In this document: piece after piece, positions 27,716 to 36,005 of the stretch
How the letters are laid out: the number at the start of each line of letters is the position of its first letter
Numbering within the stretch: position 1 is the stretch's first letter
Assembly: GCF_000960475.2 (NCBI RefSeq)
Contig: NZ_JZDQ02000027.1
Span: forward strand, 1 to 64,000
DNA from: Nocardioides luteus
Lineage (GTDB): Bacteria > Actinomycetota > Actinomycetes > Propionibacteriales > Nocardioidaceae
Direction: 5' to 3'
DNA: 64,000 nt
Notes under the pieces: model-generated
The model's input: the letters and a program-made list of their open reading frames with translations, nothing else
Database searches by the model: none
What the model was told of the DNA's origin: nothing
Translations under genes and position numbers: made by a program

Positions 27716-28567
27716 TCAGATGTGAGCGAAGGTTGCGTCGTACTCATTCGCCATGCGGACGATCATTCCGTTGTAGTGAAAGTTGCTTCCGGGTTGTGGC
27801 GCGGGTGGCCCGGTCAGCACGTCGACCGGCCCGCCGTCGTTGACGAACTCCAACACAGTGACCCCGACTGCGTCGAAGCCGTTGCCTGATTTCCCGGAGC
27901 GTCGTGGCATTTGAGCCACTTTCTCGAGCACTCGCATGGTGTCGGCAGGTTGCCGATGGATCGTCAACCGCGGCGGGAGGCCCTCGGAGAGGCGCTCGCT
28001 GTTCACGACCGAGGAGAGGAACTCTGCGGAGTTGTTGATCTGGACGTAGGCGATTGCCAGAGCTTGACTTGATGCTCCGTGGATCGCCTGATGTGACGAG
28101 TTCAGCTCGTCATACAGACGAGGGAGCGACTTCACGTGCGCGGTCATCGTCGCCTTCGCTTCAAGTGCGATGAGGACGGCGCCAACCGGCGCAACGCGGA
28201 TGTCAGGAAGCGTCATAAGGAGATTCTGCTGGTCTGGGGTCAAGTCGATCCCGTAGTGGTCGACCAGTGTGTGGAAGGTCATGCCCGTTGCCCGGACGGG
28301 GCCGTCCGGACGCGCGATGACCAGGTCGAGCACCTTGGCGCGATCGGTCGAAAAGTCCCGCATCTCATGGTTCACGCCGAGGACAATCTTTCCGCTGAGC
28401 GCGTGCTGCTGCATCAGCGACGACTGTGCGAGCAGGTCTAACGCGACCCCCCAGCAGCCAACCTTGCTGTGGCGGTCCGATCGTGAGTTGTACTGCCAGC
28501 GCTGGCCGTACTTGTCTGGCTCGCTGGGGGTAGTCAGGAAGCGAGCGAGTATGTCCGGTCCATGCAC
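27716..28567 (-). CDS. Putative type II restriction endonuclease
   Basis: 283 aa, GTG start ten bases after the end of the methyltransferase gene. A PD-(D/E)XK core is suggested by Asp81 (KVLDLVIARPDG) and ALEAKATM with Glu136 and Lys138, followed by a conserved-looking helix (KSLPRLYDELNSSHQAI, 146-162). The pairing with a full-length C5-methyltransferase is what makes restriction the likely role. Cofactor and recognition site cannot be read. The C-terminus (FVNDGG onward) is of unknown fold. Confidence 0.7.
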   Translation of the reverse strand: MHGPDILARFLTTPSEPDKYGQRWQYNSRSDRHSKVGCWGVALDLLAQSSLMQQHALSGKIVLGVNHEMRDFSTDRAKVLDLVIARPDGPVRATGMTFHTLVDHYGIDLTPDQQNLLMTLPDIRVAPVGAVLIALEAKATMTAHVKSLPRLYDELNSSHQAIHGASSQALAIAYVQINNSAEFLSSVVNSERLSEGLPPRLTIHRQPADTMRVLEKVAQMPRRSGKSGNGFDAVGVTVLEFVNDGGPVDVLTGPPAPQPGSNFHYNGMIVRMANEYDATFAHI

Positions 28568-28577
28568 AGGCGTGACG

Positions 28578-29813
28578 CTAGCTCACCAGCAGGTTGTCCA
28601 CTGGGAAATTGAGGGTCTCTTCTACTGGAATCGTCGGAACCGGCGACAACGCAACCCCCATGGCCTCAGCGTAGGTATCGACGGCGTCGCGGAAGCCCTC
28701 GTATCGTCCTAGGTTGCCGCGGAGGAGCCGGTTTCGGAACCCGTTGATCGCGCGAGCGCTCAGCGGGTGTGCTTCTGCCAGGTCGACGACTGAGGCGAGG
28801 TGTTCGTACGGTAGATGGCTCGGGAACTCGGAAATATTAACTGCATAGGCCGTGCCGTTCTCGCCCCATGCGGCGGTCGGCCAGCGCTTCGTGACCTCCT
28901 GGCCGTTCAGGTCGACAACGGCGTCCCCTGGCGAGACGATGCGACCAGCTACCCACTCGGCCACCCGGGTGGTTACTGCGTTGCCCACCAGTTTCCAGCG
29001 GGGGCCGTTCTTCTTGCCGTTCGGGTCGACGTCAGTCCATCCTCGGGTGAAGCCTTGCATGGCTTCTGCATCCTCGATGCTCGGCGTCACGAACAGACGC
29101 TCGTCCGCAGCTCCTGGAACCCAGATAGCCGGCGGAGAGGGGATGCCGAGTGTTGAGCCGCCCTTGAGGGTCGGCACGGCATCCTGCGCCCAGCCGAGTC
29201 CCCCGCGTCCTTCTGTCCAGTAGAACCCGAAGGCATCCGCCTTGAAGTCGTCCAGCGGACGCTCGCCCGCTTCGTCGGCGAACAACACCCGTCGTGGATC
29301 CTCAGTCGTCGAGGCAAGCAGAATCACGCGACGCCGGCGCTGCGGCACGCCAGTGAAGCGCGAGTCCACTACTCGGTAGGCCCACCGGTAGCCGAGCGCT
29401 TCGATCTCTCGCACTAGGTATGCCATCGCTTTGCCCTTGTCGAGCGTCAGCATGTTCGGCACGTTCTCCACCATGAGCCACGGGAGTGTCTGGCTGCTCG
29501 CCTTGGTCAGCCGAAGGGCCTCGAACACATGGGACACCAGTCCCGACGCTTCACCTGTAATGCCGGCAGTGCGCCCAGCCTGCGAGAGGTCGGTGCACGG
29601 GAACCCCGCCGACAACAGGTCCAAGCCGCCCGGAAGATCTCGCAGCTCACGTACGTCGGGATGTACGTCGACGTCAGGAAAGCGCCTCGTGAGAACGGCC
29701 TTGGCCGGCTCCCACCACTCACACAGCAGGTCCGTCGTTACGGCATCACCCAGCGCACGATGGAAGCCGTGCTCAATGCCACCGATGCCGGCAAACAGTC
29801 CTGCGATCCGCAC
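28578..29813 (-). CDS. DNA (cytosine-5) methyltransferase
   Basis: 411 aa from a GTG with GGGAGG five bases upstream; an earlier in-frame start would add 19 poor residues. Motif I is AGLFAGIGGIEHGF (4-17), motif IV FPC with Cys73, motif VI ENV (116-118), motif VIII QRRRR (158-162) and motif X VGNAVTTRVAEWV. The target-recognition region is ~190-280. An unusual C-terminal extension of ~95 residues follows motif X. It likely modifies the site cut by the adjacent putative nuclease. Confidence 0.93.
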   Translation of the reverse strand: MRIAGLFAGIGGIEHGFHRALGDAVTTDLLCEWWEPAKAVLTRRFPDVDVHPDVRELRDLPGGLDLLSAGFPCTDLSQAGRTAGITGEASGLVSHVFEALRLTKASSQTLPWLMVENVPNMLTLDKGKAMAYLVREIEALGYRWAYRVVDSRFTGVPQRRRRVILLASTTEDPRRVLFADEAGERPLDDFKADAFGFYWTEGRGGLGWAQDAVPTLKGGSTLGIPSPPAIWVPGAADERLFVTPSIEDAEAMQGFTRGWTDVDPNGKKNGPRWKLVGNAVTTRVAEWVAGRIVSPGDAVVDLNGQEVTKRWPTAAWGENGTAYAVNISEFPSHLPYEHLASVVDLAEAHPLSARAINGFRNRLLRGNLGRYEGFRDAVDTYAEAMGVALSPVPTIPVEETLNFPVDNLLVS

Positions 29814-29974
29814 TTGAGCCTCCCAGTATGTCGAACCCCTGAGCGAAACCGTACCTGCTTTCGCCCACAAACTCGAGCCGAACGGGACCTGGGCATGGCC
29901 GTGTCAGAACGACCGCACACCCGGCAAGCGGACATCTGCGAGCGGAGGCCAGACTTTCTCGCTACGGTGGTCTT

Positions 29975-31078
29975 GTGACCATTGAGGGACCGCTGGGAGT
30001 AACAAAGACGCTCTACACCGCCTTGGACTTCCTTGACTGGCAGCGGACAGGAGCCCTCGACCTGCGCCCCTACTATCAGCGTGGGAGCGTGTGGACACCG
30101 AAGGCCAAGAGCTACTTCATCGACACCCTCGTACGCGGCTACCCGATTCCGATCATTTTCCTACAGTCGAAGCCTGACCCGTCGACCCTCCGAAATGTTC
30201 GCCAAGTGGTCGACGGTCAACAACGGCTGAGAACGCTGCTTTCTTATATCGATATCGATTGTCTGCCGGACGCGACAGACGCCGACAGGTTTTCGATAAT
30301 GAGATCGCACAACCGCGAACTCGCGGGTGTTCAGTTCCAAGATCTCCCTGCTGTCATCAAGGAGAGAATCACGACTACGGAATTCTCGGTCCATATTCTT
30401 CCGTCAAAACTTGACGACCGTGTCCTTCTGCAATTATTTGCGCGTCTCAATAGCACGGGGGAGCGGTTGAATGACCAGGAATTGCGCAACGCAGAGTATC
30501 ACGGAGCCTTTAAGTCGCTAGCCTACGAACTTGCATACGCTCAACTGGACCGATGGCGGGACTGGAAGTTGTTCACGGCTCGTGCGATTGCTCAGATGCG
30601 CGAAGTCGAACTGACAAGCGAGTTGATGATCCTCTTGCTTCGCGGCATCGCTGCCAAGACGATCACGACGATTGACTCTGTATATCGAGAGTTTGACGAT
30701 GATTTCCCGTACTCACAAGAGGTCGGCGGGAGGTTCGAATCGGTGCTTGACGTAATTGAGCGAATCTACAAACCAGATCCGCGCCGTGGCGGTCTGGGGG
30801 CTCTTCAAACACAGGGGTGGTTCTATGCGCTGTTCGCGGCCATCGCCGGCGCCCACTACGGCCCACCACTTGATCCGAAGCCGCGGAAAGAAGGCGAAGA
30901 GGACTACCCTCTCGCTCCAGACCTGACGATCAGCCAATGGCAGAACGCTGCTCACGCTGTCCAGCGGTCGCTGGCCGAGAAGGACGTGCCCGACGATGTC
31001 GCGAAGGCGCTGCGCGGAGCTTCTTCGGACCGCGCTGCGCGCATTTCTCGGTACAAGTTCCTCTTGAGCAAGATCTGA
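29975..31078 (+). CDS. DUF262 (ParB/GmrS-like) protein
   Basis: 367 aa, GTG start. The N-terminal DUF262 domain has PYYQRGSVWTP (32-42), the tract VRGYPIPIIFL (53-63) and the hallmark DGQQR (80-84), the expected nucleotide-binding site. Residues ~100-200 include LFARLNSTGERLNDQELRNA, also typical. The C-terminal ~150 residues are helical without a visible HNH/DUF1524 nuclease, so it is not a complete GmrSD protein. The HEPN gene starts ten bases downstream, suggesting a two-gene system. AT-richer codon use than flanking core genes fits acquisition. Confidence 0.88.
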   Translation: MTIEGPLGVTKTLYTALDFLDWQRTGALDLRPYYQRGSVWTPKAKSYFIDTLVRGYPIPIIFLQSKPDPSTLRNVRQVVDGQQRLRTLLSYIDIDCLPDATDADRFSIMRSHNRELAGVQFQDLPAVIKERITTTEFSVHILPSKLDDRVLLQLFARLNSTGERLNDQELRNAEYHGAFKSLAYELAYAQLDRWRDWKLFTARAIAQMREVELTSELMILLLRGIAAKTITTIDSVYREFDDDFPYSQEVGGRFESVLDVIERIYKPDPRRGGLGALQTQGWFYALFAAIAGAHYGPPLDPKPRKEGEEDYPLAPDLTISQWQNAAHAVQRSLAEKDVPDDVAKALRGASSDRAARISRYKFLLSKI

Positions 31079-31088
31079 GTTCCAGCAT

Positions 31089-31916
31089 ATGGCGCTGGTA
31101 ACCGCCGAGGACTGCCGAAAGAGCCTCGACAACCGTGCGGTCCGGTTGGAGCGTCTCGTCAAAGAAGGCGAGGCATTGCATGCCAAAGGCCAGCTCACGC
31201 TGCGAAACCTAGATGCGCTCCGGGAGTCGGCACTCTTAGATCTGTACACGAGTTTCGAGCTCTTCCTTGAGGACCTCTTCTTCGCTGTGCTGCTCGGTTC
31301 CAGCGGTATCAGTGACTCTGGTGGGGTTGTGAACTTCAGTGACCGCGAACAGGCCGAGGAAATTCTAACAGGCGGAAATCAGTACCTCATTTGGCTGCCC
31401 TTCGATAAGAATGGTAAAGGAGTTCTTCCGCTTGCTAAGCGGCTCCTGAAGGACGGGCGGCCCTTCACTAGAATCGAACGCCACAAGGACGAACTCGACA
31501 CGCTTGAGGAACTTAGGATTGTGCGCAACGCAATTGCGCACCGAAGTTCGTCTGCCCGTGCCGCACTTGAGCCGTTCGTGACGCACTTGAGGCAGCGCCG
31601 CCGTACCGCGGCGGGCCTCCTCGAACAGGTGCGTCAGGGACAGAGCCAGTACGAGTCCTATTCAGCGACAGTTCGCCAGATCGGCGTCGCGCTCGCGAGT
31701 GCAGAAGACGCACTAGCGCGAAAATTCCTCTCGCCCGAGAGACCGTACGCGCCAAAGGCAAACGCACCGACCGGCCGATACCGCTGTACGCGGTGCGCAA
31801 AGCGGCACCAGATTCGGGCTAAGACAGCGGCATTGCCGGCCTGCCCCGTTTGTCGCAAAGGTCGTGCGAAGGGTCAGCCCAAGGTCGCTCAAGAGTGGGA
31901 TCGCGTCTACGCCTAG
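31089..31916 (+). CDS. HEPN-domain protein with C-terminal zinc ribbon
   Basis: 275 aa. An all-helical MAE_28990/MAE_18760-type HEPN region (residues ~1-215) contains RNAIAH (Arg146 to His151), the RX4H motif of HEPN ribonucleases. A short C-terminal zinc ribbon has CxxC pairs Cys233/Cys236 and Cys252/Cys255. It is ten bases after the DUF262 gene and co-directional. HEPN proteins often cut RNA in abortive infection; here that is inferred from family and context. Codon use matches DUF262, not the core genes. Confidence 0.82.
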   Translation: MALVTAEDCRKSLDNRAVRLERLVKEGEALHAKGQLTLRNLDALRESALLDLYTSFELFLEDLFFAVLLGSSGISDSGGVVNFSDREQAEEILTGGNQYLIWLPFDKNGKGVLPLAKRLLKDGRPFTRIERHKDELDTLEELRIVRNAIAHRSSSARAALEPFVTHLRQRRRTAAGLLEQVRQGQSQYESYSATVRQIGVALASAEDALARKFLSPERPYAPKANAPTGRYRCTRCAKRHQIRAKTAALPACPVCRKGRAKGQPKVAQEWDRVYA

Positions 31917-32045
31917 TGCGCTTCGCCGAAGCTGAGTTCGTGAGAACTTTCTCTACTGACTCAAGGCGGCCTCCGGCCGCGAGCGCGGCCTCCGGGGGCG
32001 TGCGGCCTGGCGGCCGGTCCCCCTACGTGCCGCGCAAATGAAGAA

Positions 32046-32074
32046 GAGCGCCCAGTCCGTAGACCAAGCGCTCA
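32046..32074. repeat. GAGCGC...GCGCTC hairpin, island copy
   Basis: GAGCGC pairs with GCGCTC across a 16-base middle ending in ACCAA. The element matches 36705-36733 at 25 of 29 bases. It lies between convergent genes and may act as a terminator. The preceding 31960-32030 is very GC-rich with repeated GCGGCCTCCGG words. Confidence 0.45.
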
Positions 32075-32095
32075 AGCTACTTCAGCGGCGAGTGA

Positions 32096-32398
32096 CTAGC
32101 GGCGCTGCCGCTCCGCGGGATCGCTGTCTGACGTCTTCACGAGTCTCCACAGGGAAGCATCCAGTAGACGCGCGCACTCCGTTAGGAACCGCTCCCGCTC
32201 GCTCGGGCTCTGGAAGCGGAATGTCACGCAGTTCTCGTTGCTCCGCCACTCGCGCTCGCCTGTCCCGCCCCATGCGATCTGCTTGTACTTGCCGGCATAG
32301 CAGTGCTGGCAGAGCGCACGCAGAACGTGTAGGACCGCGGCGTCCTCAGTCATCATGGTCGCGCTGAAGTGGGACTTGAGGTACTCCTCGTCCGACAC
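32096..32398 (-). CDS. Small hypothetical protein
   Basis: 100 aa from a GTG with AAGGAGG six bases upstream, a very good site. It starts SDEEYLKSHFS and contains Cys30 and Cys33 (LCQHCYAGKYKQ) and a charged C-terminus (SDSDPAERQRR). No family recognised. It converges on the HEPN gene and is the last gene before the right end of the element. A longer open frame through the attachment site is not supported. Confidence 0.6.
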   Translation of the reverse strand: MSDEEYLKSHFSATMMTEDAAVLHVLRALCQHCYAGKYKQIAWGGTGEREWRSNENCVTFRFQSPSERERFLTECARLLDASLWRLVKTSDSDPAERQRR

Positions 32399-32810
32399 CG
32401 AAGACCCTCCTTGCTCTCGGGGGTTGCATCGTGTCAGAAGACATCTGGTCCGGGGACCCATACAGATCAAGCTGCTCTGTATGGCGTAAAGATCCGAAGT
32501 CCGTTTCGAGTTCACCGCACCTCCGGCCCCCGCCCCGATCCCCAGGGTTTGCACGCCGCCACCTGGCATCAAGGGCGCAGAAGCGTTGCTACGCAATGGG
32601 CTGCGCCCACCCTTGACACCAGGCAACGACGAGCAATCTTGGCTGGCTATCGGCTCGGTGGCGCTCAACTGGGCTACCTCATGGCTGATCCGGGCGAGGT
32701 ACCCGAGAGGTACCCGAAGGACCCACAACAGCCAACAACAGACCCATCGAAAAGCACCCATCTGACGTTCCCCAGCGGCGTTGCGATGACCCGTCCGTGT
32801 GGCGAATCGG
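32399..32810. other. Right terminal region of the AICE
   Basis: About 410 bp with no supported gene. It contains the right arm-type repeat (32698-32717) and short open frames without ribosome sites. This layout, a non-coding arm next to the att site, fits the integrase-binding end of the element. Confidence 0.6.
32698..32717. repeat. Right arm-type repeat GGTACCCGA-GA-GGTACCCGA
   Basis: Exact 20-bp copy of the left arm-type repeat, in the same orientation, 94 bases inside the right att site. Presumed integrase arm site. Confidence 0.65.
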
Positions 32811-32858
32811 ACTGATAATGTGGGGGTCGGAGGTTCAAGTCCTCCTAAGCGCACAGCA
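32811..32858. repeat. attR: Right attachment site with tRNA-Ile 3' fragment
   Basis: Identical to 18088-18135. It carries the last 43 nt of tRNA-Ile without the 5' half, so it is not a functional tRNA gene but the duplicated target left by integration. Confidence 0.93.
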
Positions 32859-33062
32859 GTTTCACCAGGTCAGAGGCTCCCGTCGGGGGCCTCTTCCTCG
32901 TTTTCAGGGTTGTCGTCTTCTTCAAGTGTGCCCGCGCCGATCCTGCTCGACGAGCGCTGTTGGGGTTCTGTGTGCCGAATTCACTGACGGATACCTGCAG
33001 GGGTGTTTCAATGCACGCGCGCCGCATGTTGCAGCGCGCCTCGACTTCGAAGGAAGACCCCC

Positions 33063-33770
33063 ATGCTCCGCAAGTTCACGCTTGCTGCCGCCGCCCTCGC
33101 GCTCGGCGCAACGACCCTGTCGCTCGGTGGCTCCGCGCAGGCTGCGACCACCCCATCTGTCAACGTCACGAGCGCCTGCCAGGGCGGCGCTGGTGTCATC
33201 ACCGTCGGCGCCCGGCGCTCGCCCAGCGGTGGCACCATCGGAACGACCGTGATTCGCGACGTGAAGAGGCCCAACTGGTCCGGATTCACGATGGTCGGCA
33301 ACAGCGAGCCAGCCGATCCGACGACTGAGCCGGCGACGCTCCACCCGGTCGACGGGGTCGTACGCGACACCACGAAGTCCACCCTCGCCTGGCCGAAGCC
33401 GGTCATGGGCCTCTACTTCTCGGGCGACTACTCGGTCCTCTGCGTCGGACGCGTCGACCAGAACCCCTACCGAGTCATCGGCATGGGCCCGTCCTCTCAG
33501 ATCACCGTGCGCCGCGACTCCGGCGTCGTCCGGGTCGAGGGCGAGGCGAGCCGGCTGGGCAAGTACCGCCTCACCGTACGCCTGTGGACGCCGGCCGGCT
33601 TCCAGGAGAAGTCGACGGTCGTCAACGTGGGCGTCGACACGAACATCGGCGAGTTCCGGCACCGCTTCACCGGCTTCCGGCGGACCAACAAGTTCACCAA
33701 GGCCGTACTGATCACCAAGCACATCCGAAGCGGCAAGACCACCACGGTCACGGTGCGACGTACGTTCTGA
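33063..33770 (+). CDS. Secreted hypothetical protein
   Basis: 235 aa from ATG with GAAGGAAG upstream. A clear Sec signal peptide (MLRKFTLAAAALALGATTLS, cleavage near AQA-AT at ~29) is followed by a beta-rich mature protein with a cysteine pair (Cys39, Cys~121) and a basic C-terminal half (RRTNKFTKAV, RSGKTTTVTVRR). No family recognised. It is the first chromosomal gene right of the AICE and ends in a strong terminator. Confidence 0.75.
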   Translation: MLRKFTLAAAALALGATTLSLGGSAQAATTPSVNVTSACQGGAGVITVGARRSPSGGTIGTTVIRDVKRPNWSGFTMVGNSEPADPTTEPATLHPVDGVVRDTTKSTLAWPKPVMGLYFSGDYSVLCVGRVDQNPYRVIGMGPSSQITVRRDSGVVRVEGEASRLGKYRLTVRLWTPAGFQEKSTVVNVGVDTNIGEFRHRFTGFRRTNKFTKAVLITKHIRSGKTTTVTVRRTF

Positions 33771-33784
33771 TCTTCGATACCGCT

Positions 33785-33813
33785 CGTGGCCCCGTCGATC
33801 CGGCGGGGCCACG
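33785..33813. terminator. Terminator after the secreted protein
   Basis: CGTGGCCCCG (33785-33794) pairs perfectly with CGGGGCCACG (33804-33813) over a 9-base loop, and CGACTTTTCG follows. It lies between convergent genes. Confidence 0.8.
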
Positions 33814-33837
33814 CGACTTTTCGGGTCCTCTCGTGTC

Positions 33838-34767
33838 CTAGAGCCGGCTGGACGCGTCGTGGTCGTGGGTCGGGACGACCCGCATCAGATGACGCGCCAG
33901 ATGCAGCCGGTGGAGGGTTGCGAAGGCGGCGTCCCGGTCTTCGTCGACGAGGTCGCCGGGGAAGGCCGGCTTCTGTCTGATCAGGTCGACCTGGTCGTAG
34001 TGCCAGGCGGCGTCGCCGGCGATGAGGACCCAGCCGGAGGCGGTCCGGGCGAGGACGCCGATGCTGCCCGGCGTATGGCCGGCGAGCTCGACCAGCAGGA
34101 CGGAGCTGTCACCGAACAGGTCGTGGGAGGCGGTGAAGGTGGCGACCGGCGGGCCGTCGAGGTCGTACGTCTCCACGGGCCGGCCGTCGGTCAGCGCCGG
34201 GCGCACTCCCCCGACGGGTGGCCGGCCGGGGCCGAGGATCCAGTCGCGCTCGATGGTACGCAGGTGAACCGGGAGACCGGGCAGGTCCAGGAGACCGCAG
34301 ACGTGGTCCCAGTGGGCGTGGGTCGGGAGGGCGAAGTCGGGCTTGATCTGCGCAGCTCCGAGCGAGTCGATCGTGGCGACGGTGTCCGCAGGCGGCGTCA
34401 CCAGGCGTCGCAGCATGCCCGGGAGCTCGCCGAGAGCGCGGTCCGGAGCATCACGGCAGTAGGAGGGATCGACGACGAAGGTCGCCTCGGGATGAGTGAT
34501 GACGAAGCAGGTCATCGCGTTGCGTACGCGCCGGTGGAGGCCGGCGCCCTCGATGAGGCCGCCGGCGGGCAGCGTGCGCGGGACCTGGGGCATGGTGCGT
34601 ACGGTCACCGTCCGGTCGCCCCGGGGCAGGCCGGCGTCGGTGATCGAGGCGAGAAGCCGTTCGTCAGGGCGCCGCGGACGCAGGAGGCCGCGGCCGAATC
34701 CGGCCAGGGCGCCGATCATCTCTCGGGCCGTCGGCGTGGCAGGAGAGGCAGTGGGATCGCTCGTCAC
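33838..34767 (-). CDS. MBL-fold metallohydrolase
   Basis: 309 aa from GTG 34767 (an ATG at 34719 is possible; neither has a strong ribosome site). Metal motif THAHWDHVCGL (HxHxDH, ~160), a later GHTPGSIGVL (~240) and LIAGDAAWHYDQ (~258) are typical of the metallo-beta-lactamase fold. The end has PTHDHDASSRL with another metal-ligand His. Substrate unknown: lactonase, glyoxalase II-like and other hydrolases share this fold. A short gap separates it from the divergent gene at 34840. Confidence 0.88.
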   Translation of the reverse strand: MTSDPTASPATPTAREMIGALAGFGRGLLRPRRPDERLLASITDAGLPRGDRTVTVRTMPQVPRTLPAGGLIEGAGLHRRVRNAMTCFVITHPEATFVVDPSYCRDAPDRALGELPGMLRRLVTPPADTVATIDSLGAAQIKPDFALPTHAHWDHVCGLLDLPGLPVHLRTIERDWILGPGRPPVGGVRPALTDGRPVETYDLDGPPVATFTASHDLFGDSSVLLVELAGHTPGSIGVLARTASGWVLIAGDAAWHYDQVDLIRQKPAFPGDLVDEDRDAAFATLHRLHLARHLMRVVPTHDHDASSRL

Positions 34768-34839
34768 ACAGGGAAGGTACCGACCCTGGGACGGCCCGCC
34801 ATCCGACCACGGTAGGAACCGCATGCGAACATCGGCCTC

Positions 34840-35787
34840 ATGACGAAGATCGACCTTCCGTTCGACCTCGACTCCATCCCGGGCCGTACCCGCCGATGGG
34901 TCAAGGGCGGCATGAGGCGCACCGAGCGATGGGGGAAGCGGCTGGGTGGCCGCGTCGGCCCGCTCATCCCGAACACGCTGGCGACCGGTGGCGCCGACGA
35001 CTGGACACCGCAGGGGCTGGGCTACGGTCCGGAGACCAACCTGCTGGCGCAGAGCTACTACTCGCACGACAAGGGCTCGGCCCTCGTGCTGGTCGACCTG
35101 AAGAGCGGCAAGACCGTCGCCGAGGTGCTGCTGGTGGGCCACAACGGCAAGGCGGGCCCCGGGCATGCCGGCGGTGTCGCGGTCGACGGCGACGACGTCT
35201 GGGTCTCGAAGGGCGCTGGCGGCGGCACCGGCAAGCTCTACCGCTACTCGCTGTCGAAGATCCGCAACTCGGAGAAGGCCGCCGAGGTCGAGCCGATCGA
35301 GGCGCCGGTGAAGGTGGCGGCCGGCTCCTACTGCCGGATCCGCGGCAACCAGATCTACGTGGGCGGCTTCGGCAACCAGACCCTGTTCGCCTACGAGAAG
35401 GGCGAGAACGGCGAGTGGGACTTCTCCGAGCCCGTCGTCTCGACGACCACGCCGCCCAAGGTCCAAGGCGTCGTCGTACGCCGCGACGAGTACGTCTTCT
35501 CCTCCTCGTTCGGGCGCCACCGGCCGAGCACGATCTTCATCTGCGAGCGGACGCCCGACGGCGGTGTCGGCGCGGTGCGGCGCAAGTTCAAGTTCCCGAA
35601 CATGGCCGAGGCCATCGTCGAGGTCTCCGGCGAGCTCATCACCACCTACGAGTCCGGCGCCTCCCCCTACAGCCGGCCCTCGGCGTACGGATTCGGGATG
35701 CTGACCGGCCGGATGTGGGCGAGCACCCACATGACCCTCACCCCCATCGCCTCCCTCGGCCTGGCGCCCGACCCGGAGGCCGGTTGA
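34840..35787 (+). CDS. Beta-propeller-like hypothetical protein
   Basis: 315 aa. No signal peptide. After a basic N-terminus (RTRRWVKGGMRRTERWGKR), repeats of short strands with Gly/Asp turns appear (LVLVDLKSGKTVAEVLLVG, GVAVDGDDVWVSKGAGG, YCRIRGNQIYVGGFGN, GVVVRRDEYVFSSSFGRHR), which suggests a propeller fold. Function not recognised; similar actinobacterial proteins are annotated only as hypothetical or secreted. It is divergent from the MBL gene. Confidence 0.7.
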   Translation: MTKIDLPFDLDSIPGRTRRWVKGGMRRTERWGKRLGGRVGPLIPNTLATGGADDWTPQGLGYGPETNLLAQSYYSHDKGSALVLVDLKSGKTVAEVLLVGHNGKAGPGHAGGVAVDGDDVWVSKGAGGGTGKLYRYSLSKIRNSEKAAEVEPIEAPVKVAAGSYCRIRGNQIYVGGFGNQTLFAYEKGENGEWDFSEPVVSTTTPPKVQGVVVRRDEYVFSSSFGRHRPSTIFICERTPDGGVGAVRRKFKFPNMAEAIVEVSGELITTYESGASPYSRPSAYGFGMLTGRMWASTHMTLTPIASLGLAPDPEAG

Positions 35788-35868
35788 TTTCGTACGCCTC
35801 ATGGCGGGCCGGTACGCTTTCCTGGTCTAACGGGCAGTGATGCTCCCCCACGACCTGCAGGAGATGAC

Positions 35869-35988
35869 ATGAAGAAGATCGTCCTCGTACTGCTGGCCGC
35901 GGCTGGCATCGTTCTCGCCAAGAAGAAGCTCGACCAGTCCAACCCCGAGAAGGGCCACTGGGCCGCAGCGACCGACAAGGTGAACTGA
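35869..35988 (+). CDS. DLW-39 family protein
   Basis: 39 aa, MKKIVLVLLAAAGIVLAKKK followed by LDQSNPEKGHWAAATDKVN. A single N-terminal membrane helix and a charged tail. This tiny family (named for its length and DLW-like motif) sits beside tRNA-Ala near oriC in many actinobacteria; its role is unknown. GGAG seven bases before ATG. Too short for most gene finders. Confidence 0.85.
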   Translation: MKKIVLVLLAAAGIVLAKKKLDQSNPEKGHWAAATDKVN

Positions 35989-36005
35989 CCGACGGACACC
36001 CGTCC

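Larger units (their letters stand above)
18088..32858. mobile_element. AICE integrated in tRNA-Ile (14.8 kb)
   Basis: The element is bounded by a 48-bp perfect direct repeat, part of it the tRNA 3' end. It carries the diagnostic AICE set: tyrosine integrase and excisionase beside the tRNA, RepSA-like replication initiator, one FtsK/TraB-type DNA translocase, Pra-like activator and GntR/KorSA-like regulator, as in pSAM2-type elements. No relaxase or type IV secretion genes are seen, as expected for double-stranded DNA transfer by TraB. The right half holds probable defence cargo with visibly lower GC. Known spread (Spd) proteins were not recognised. Confidence 0.93.

Noticed and set aside
28594..28602. 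DnaA box in the restriction gene region
   Set aside because: A lone TTGTCCACT at the end of the methyltransferase gene, without a cluster; expected by chance.
32096..32854. 252-codon frame running through the right att site
   Set aside because: Its N-terminal part translates the tRNA fragment and terminal non-coding region; a GTG at 32398 with AAGGAGG is a far better start.
32811..32858. Second tRNA-Ile gene
   Set aside because: Only the 3' 43 bases are present; the acceptor 5' strand and D arm are missing, so it is the att duplication.
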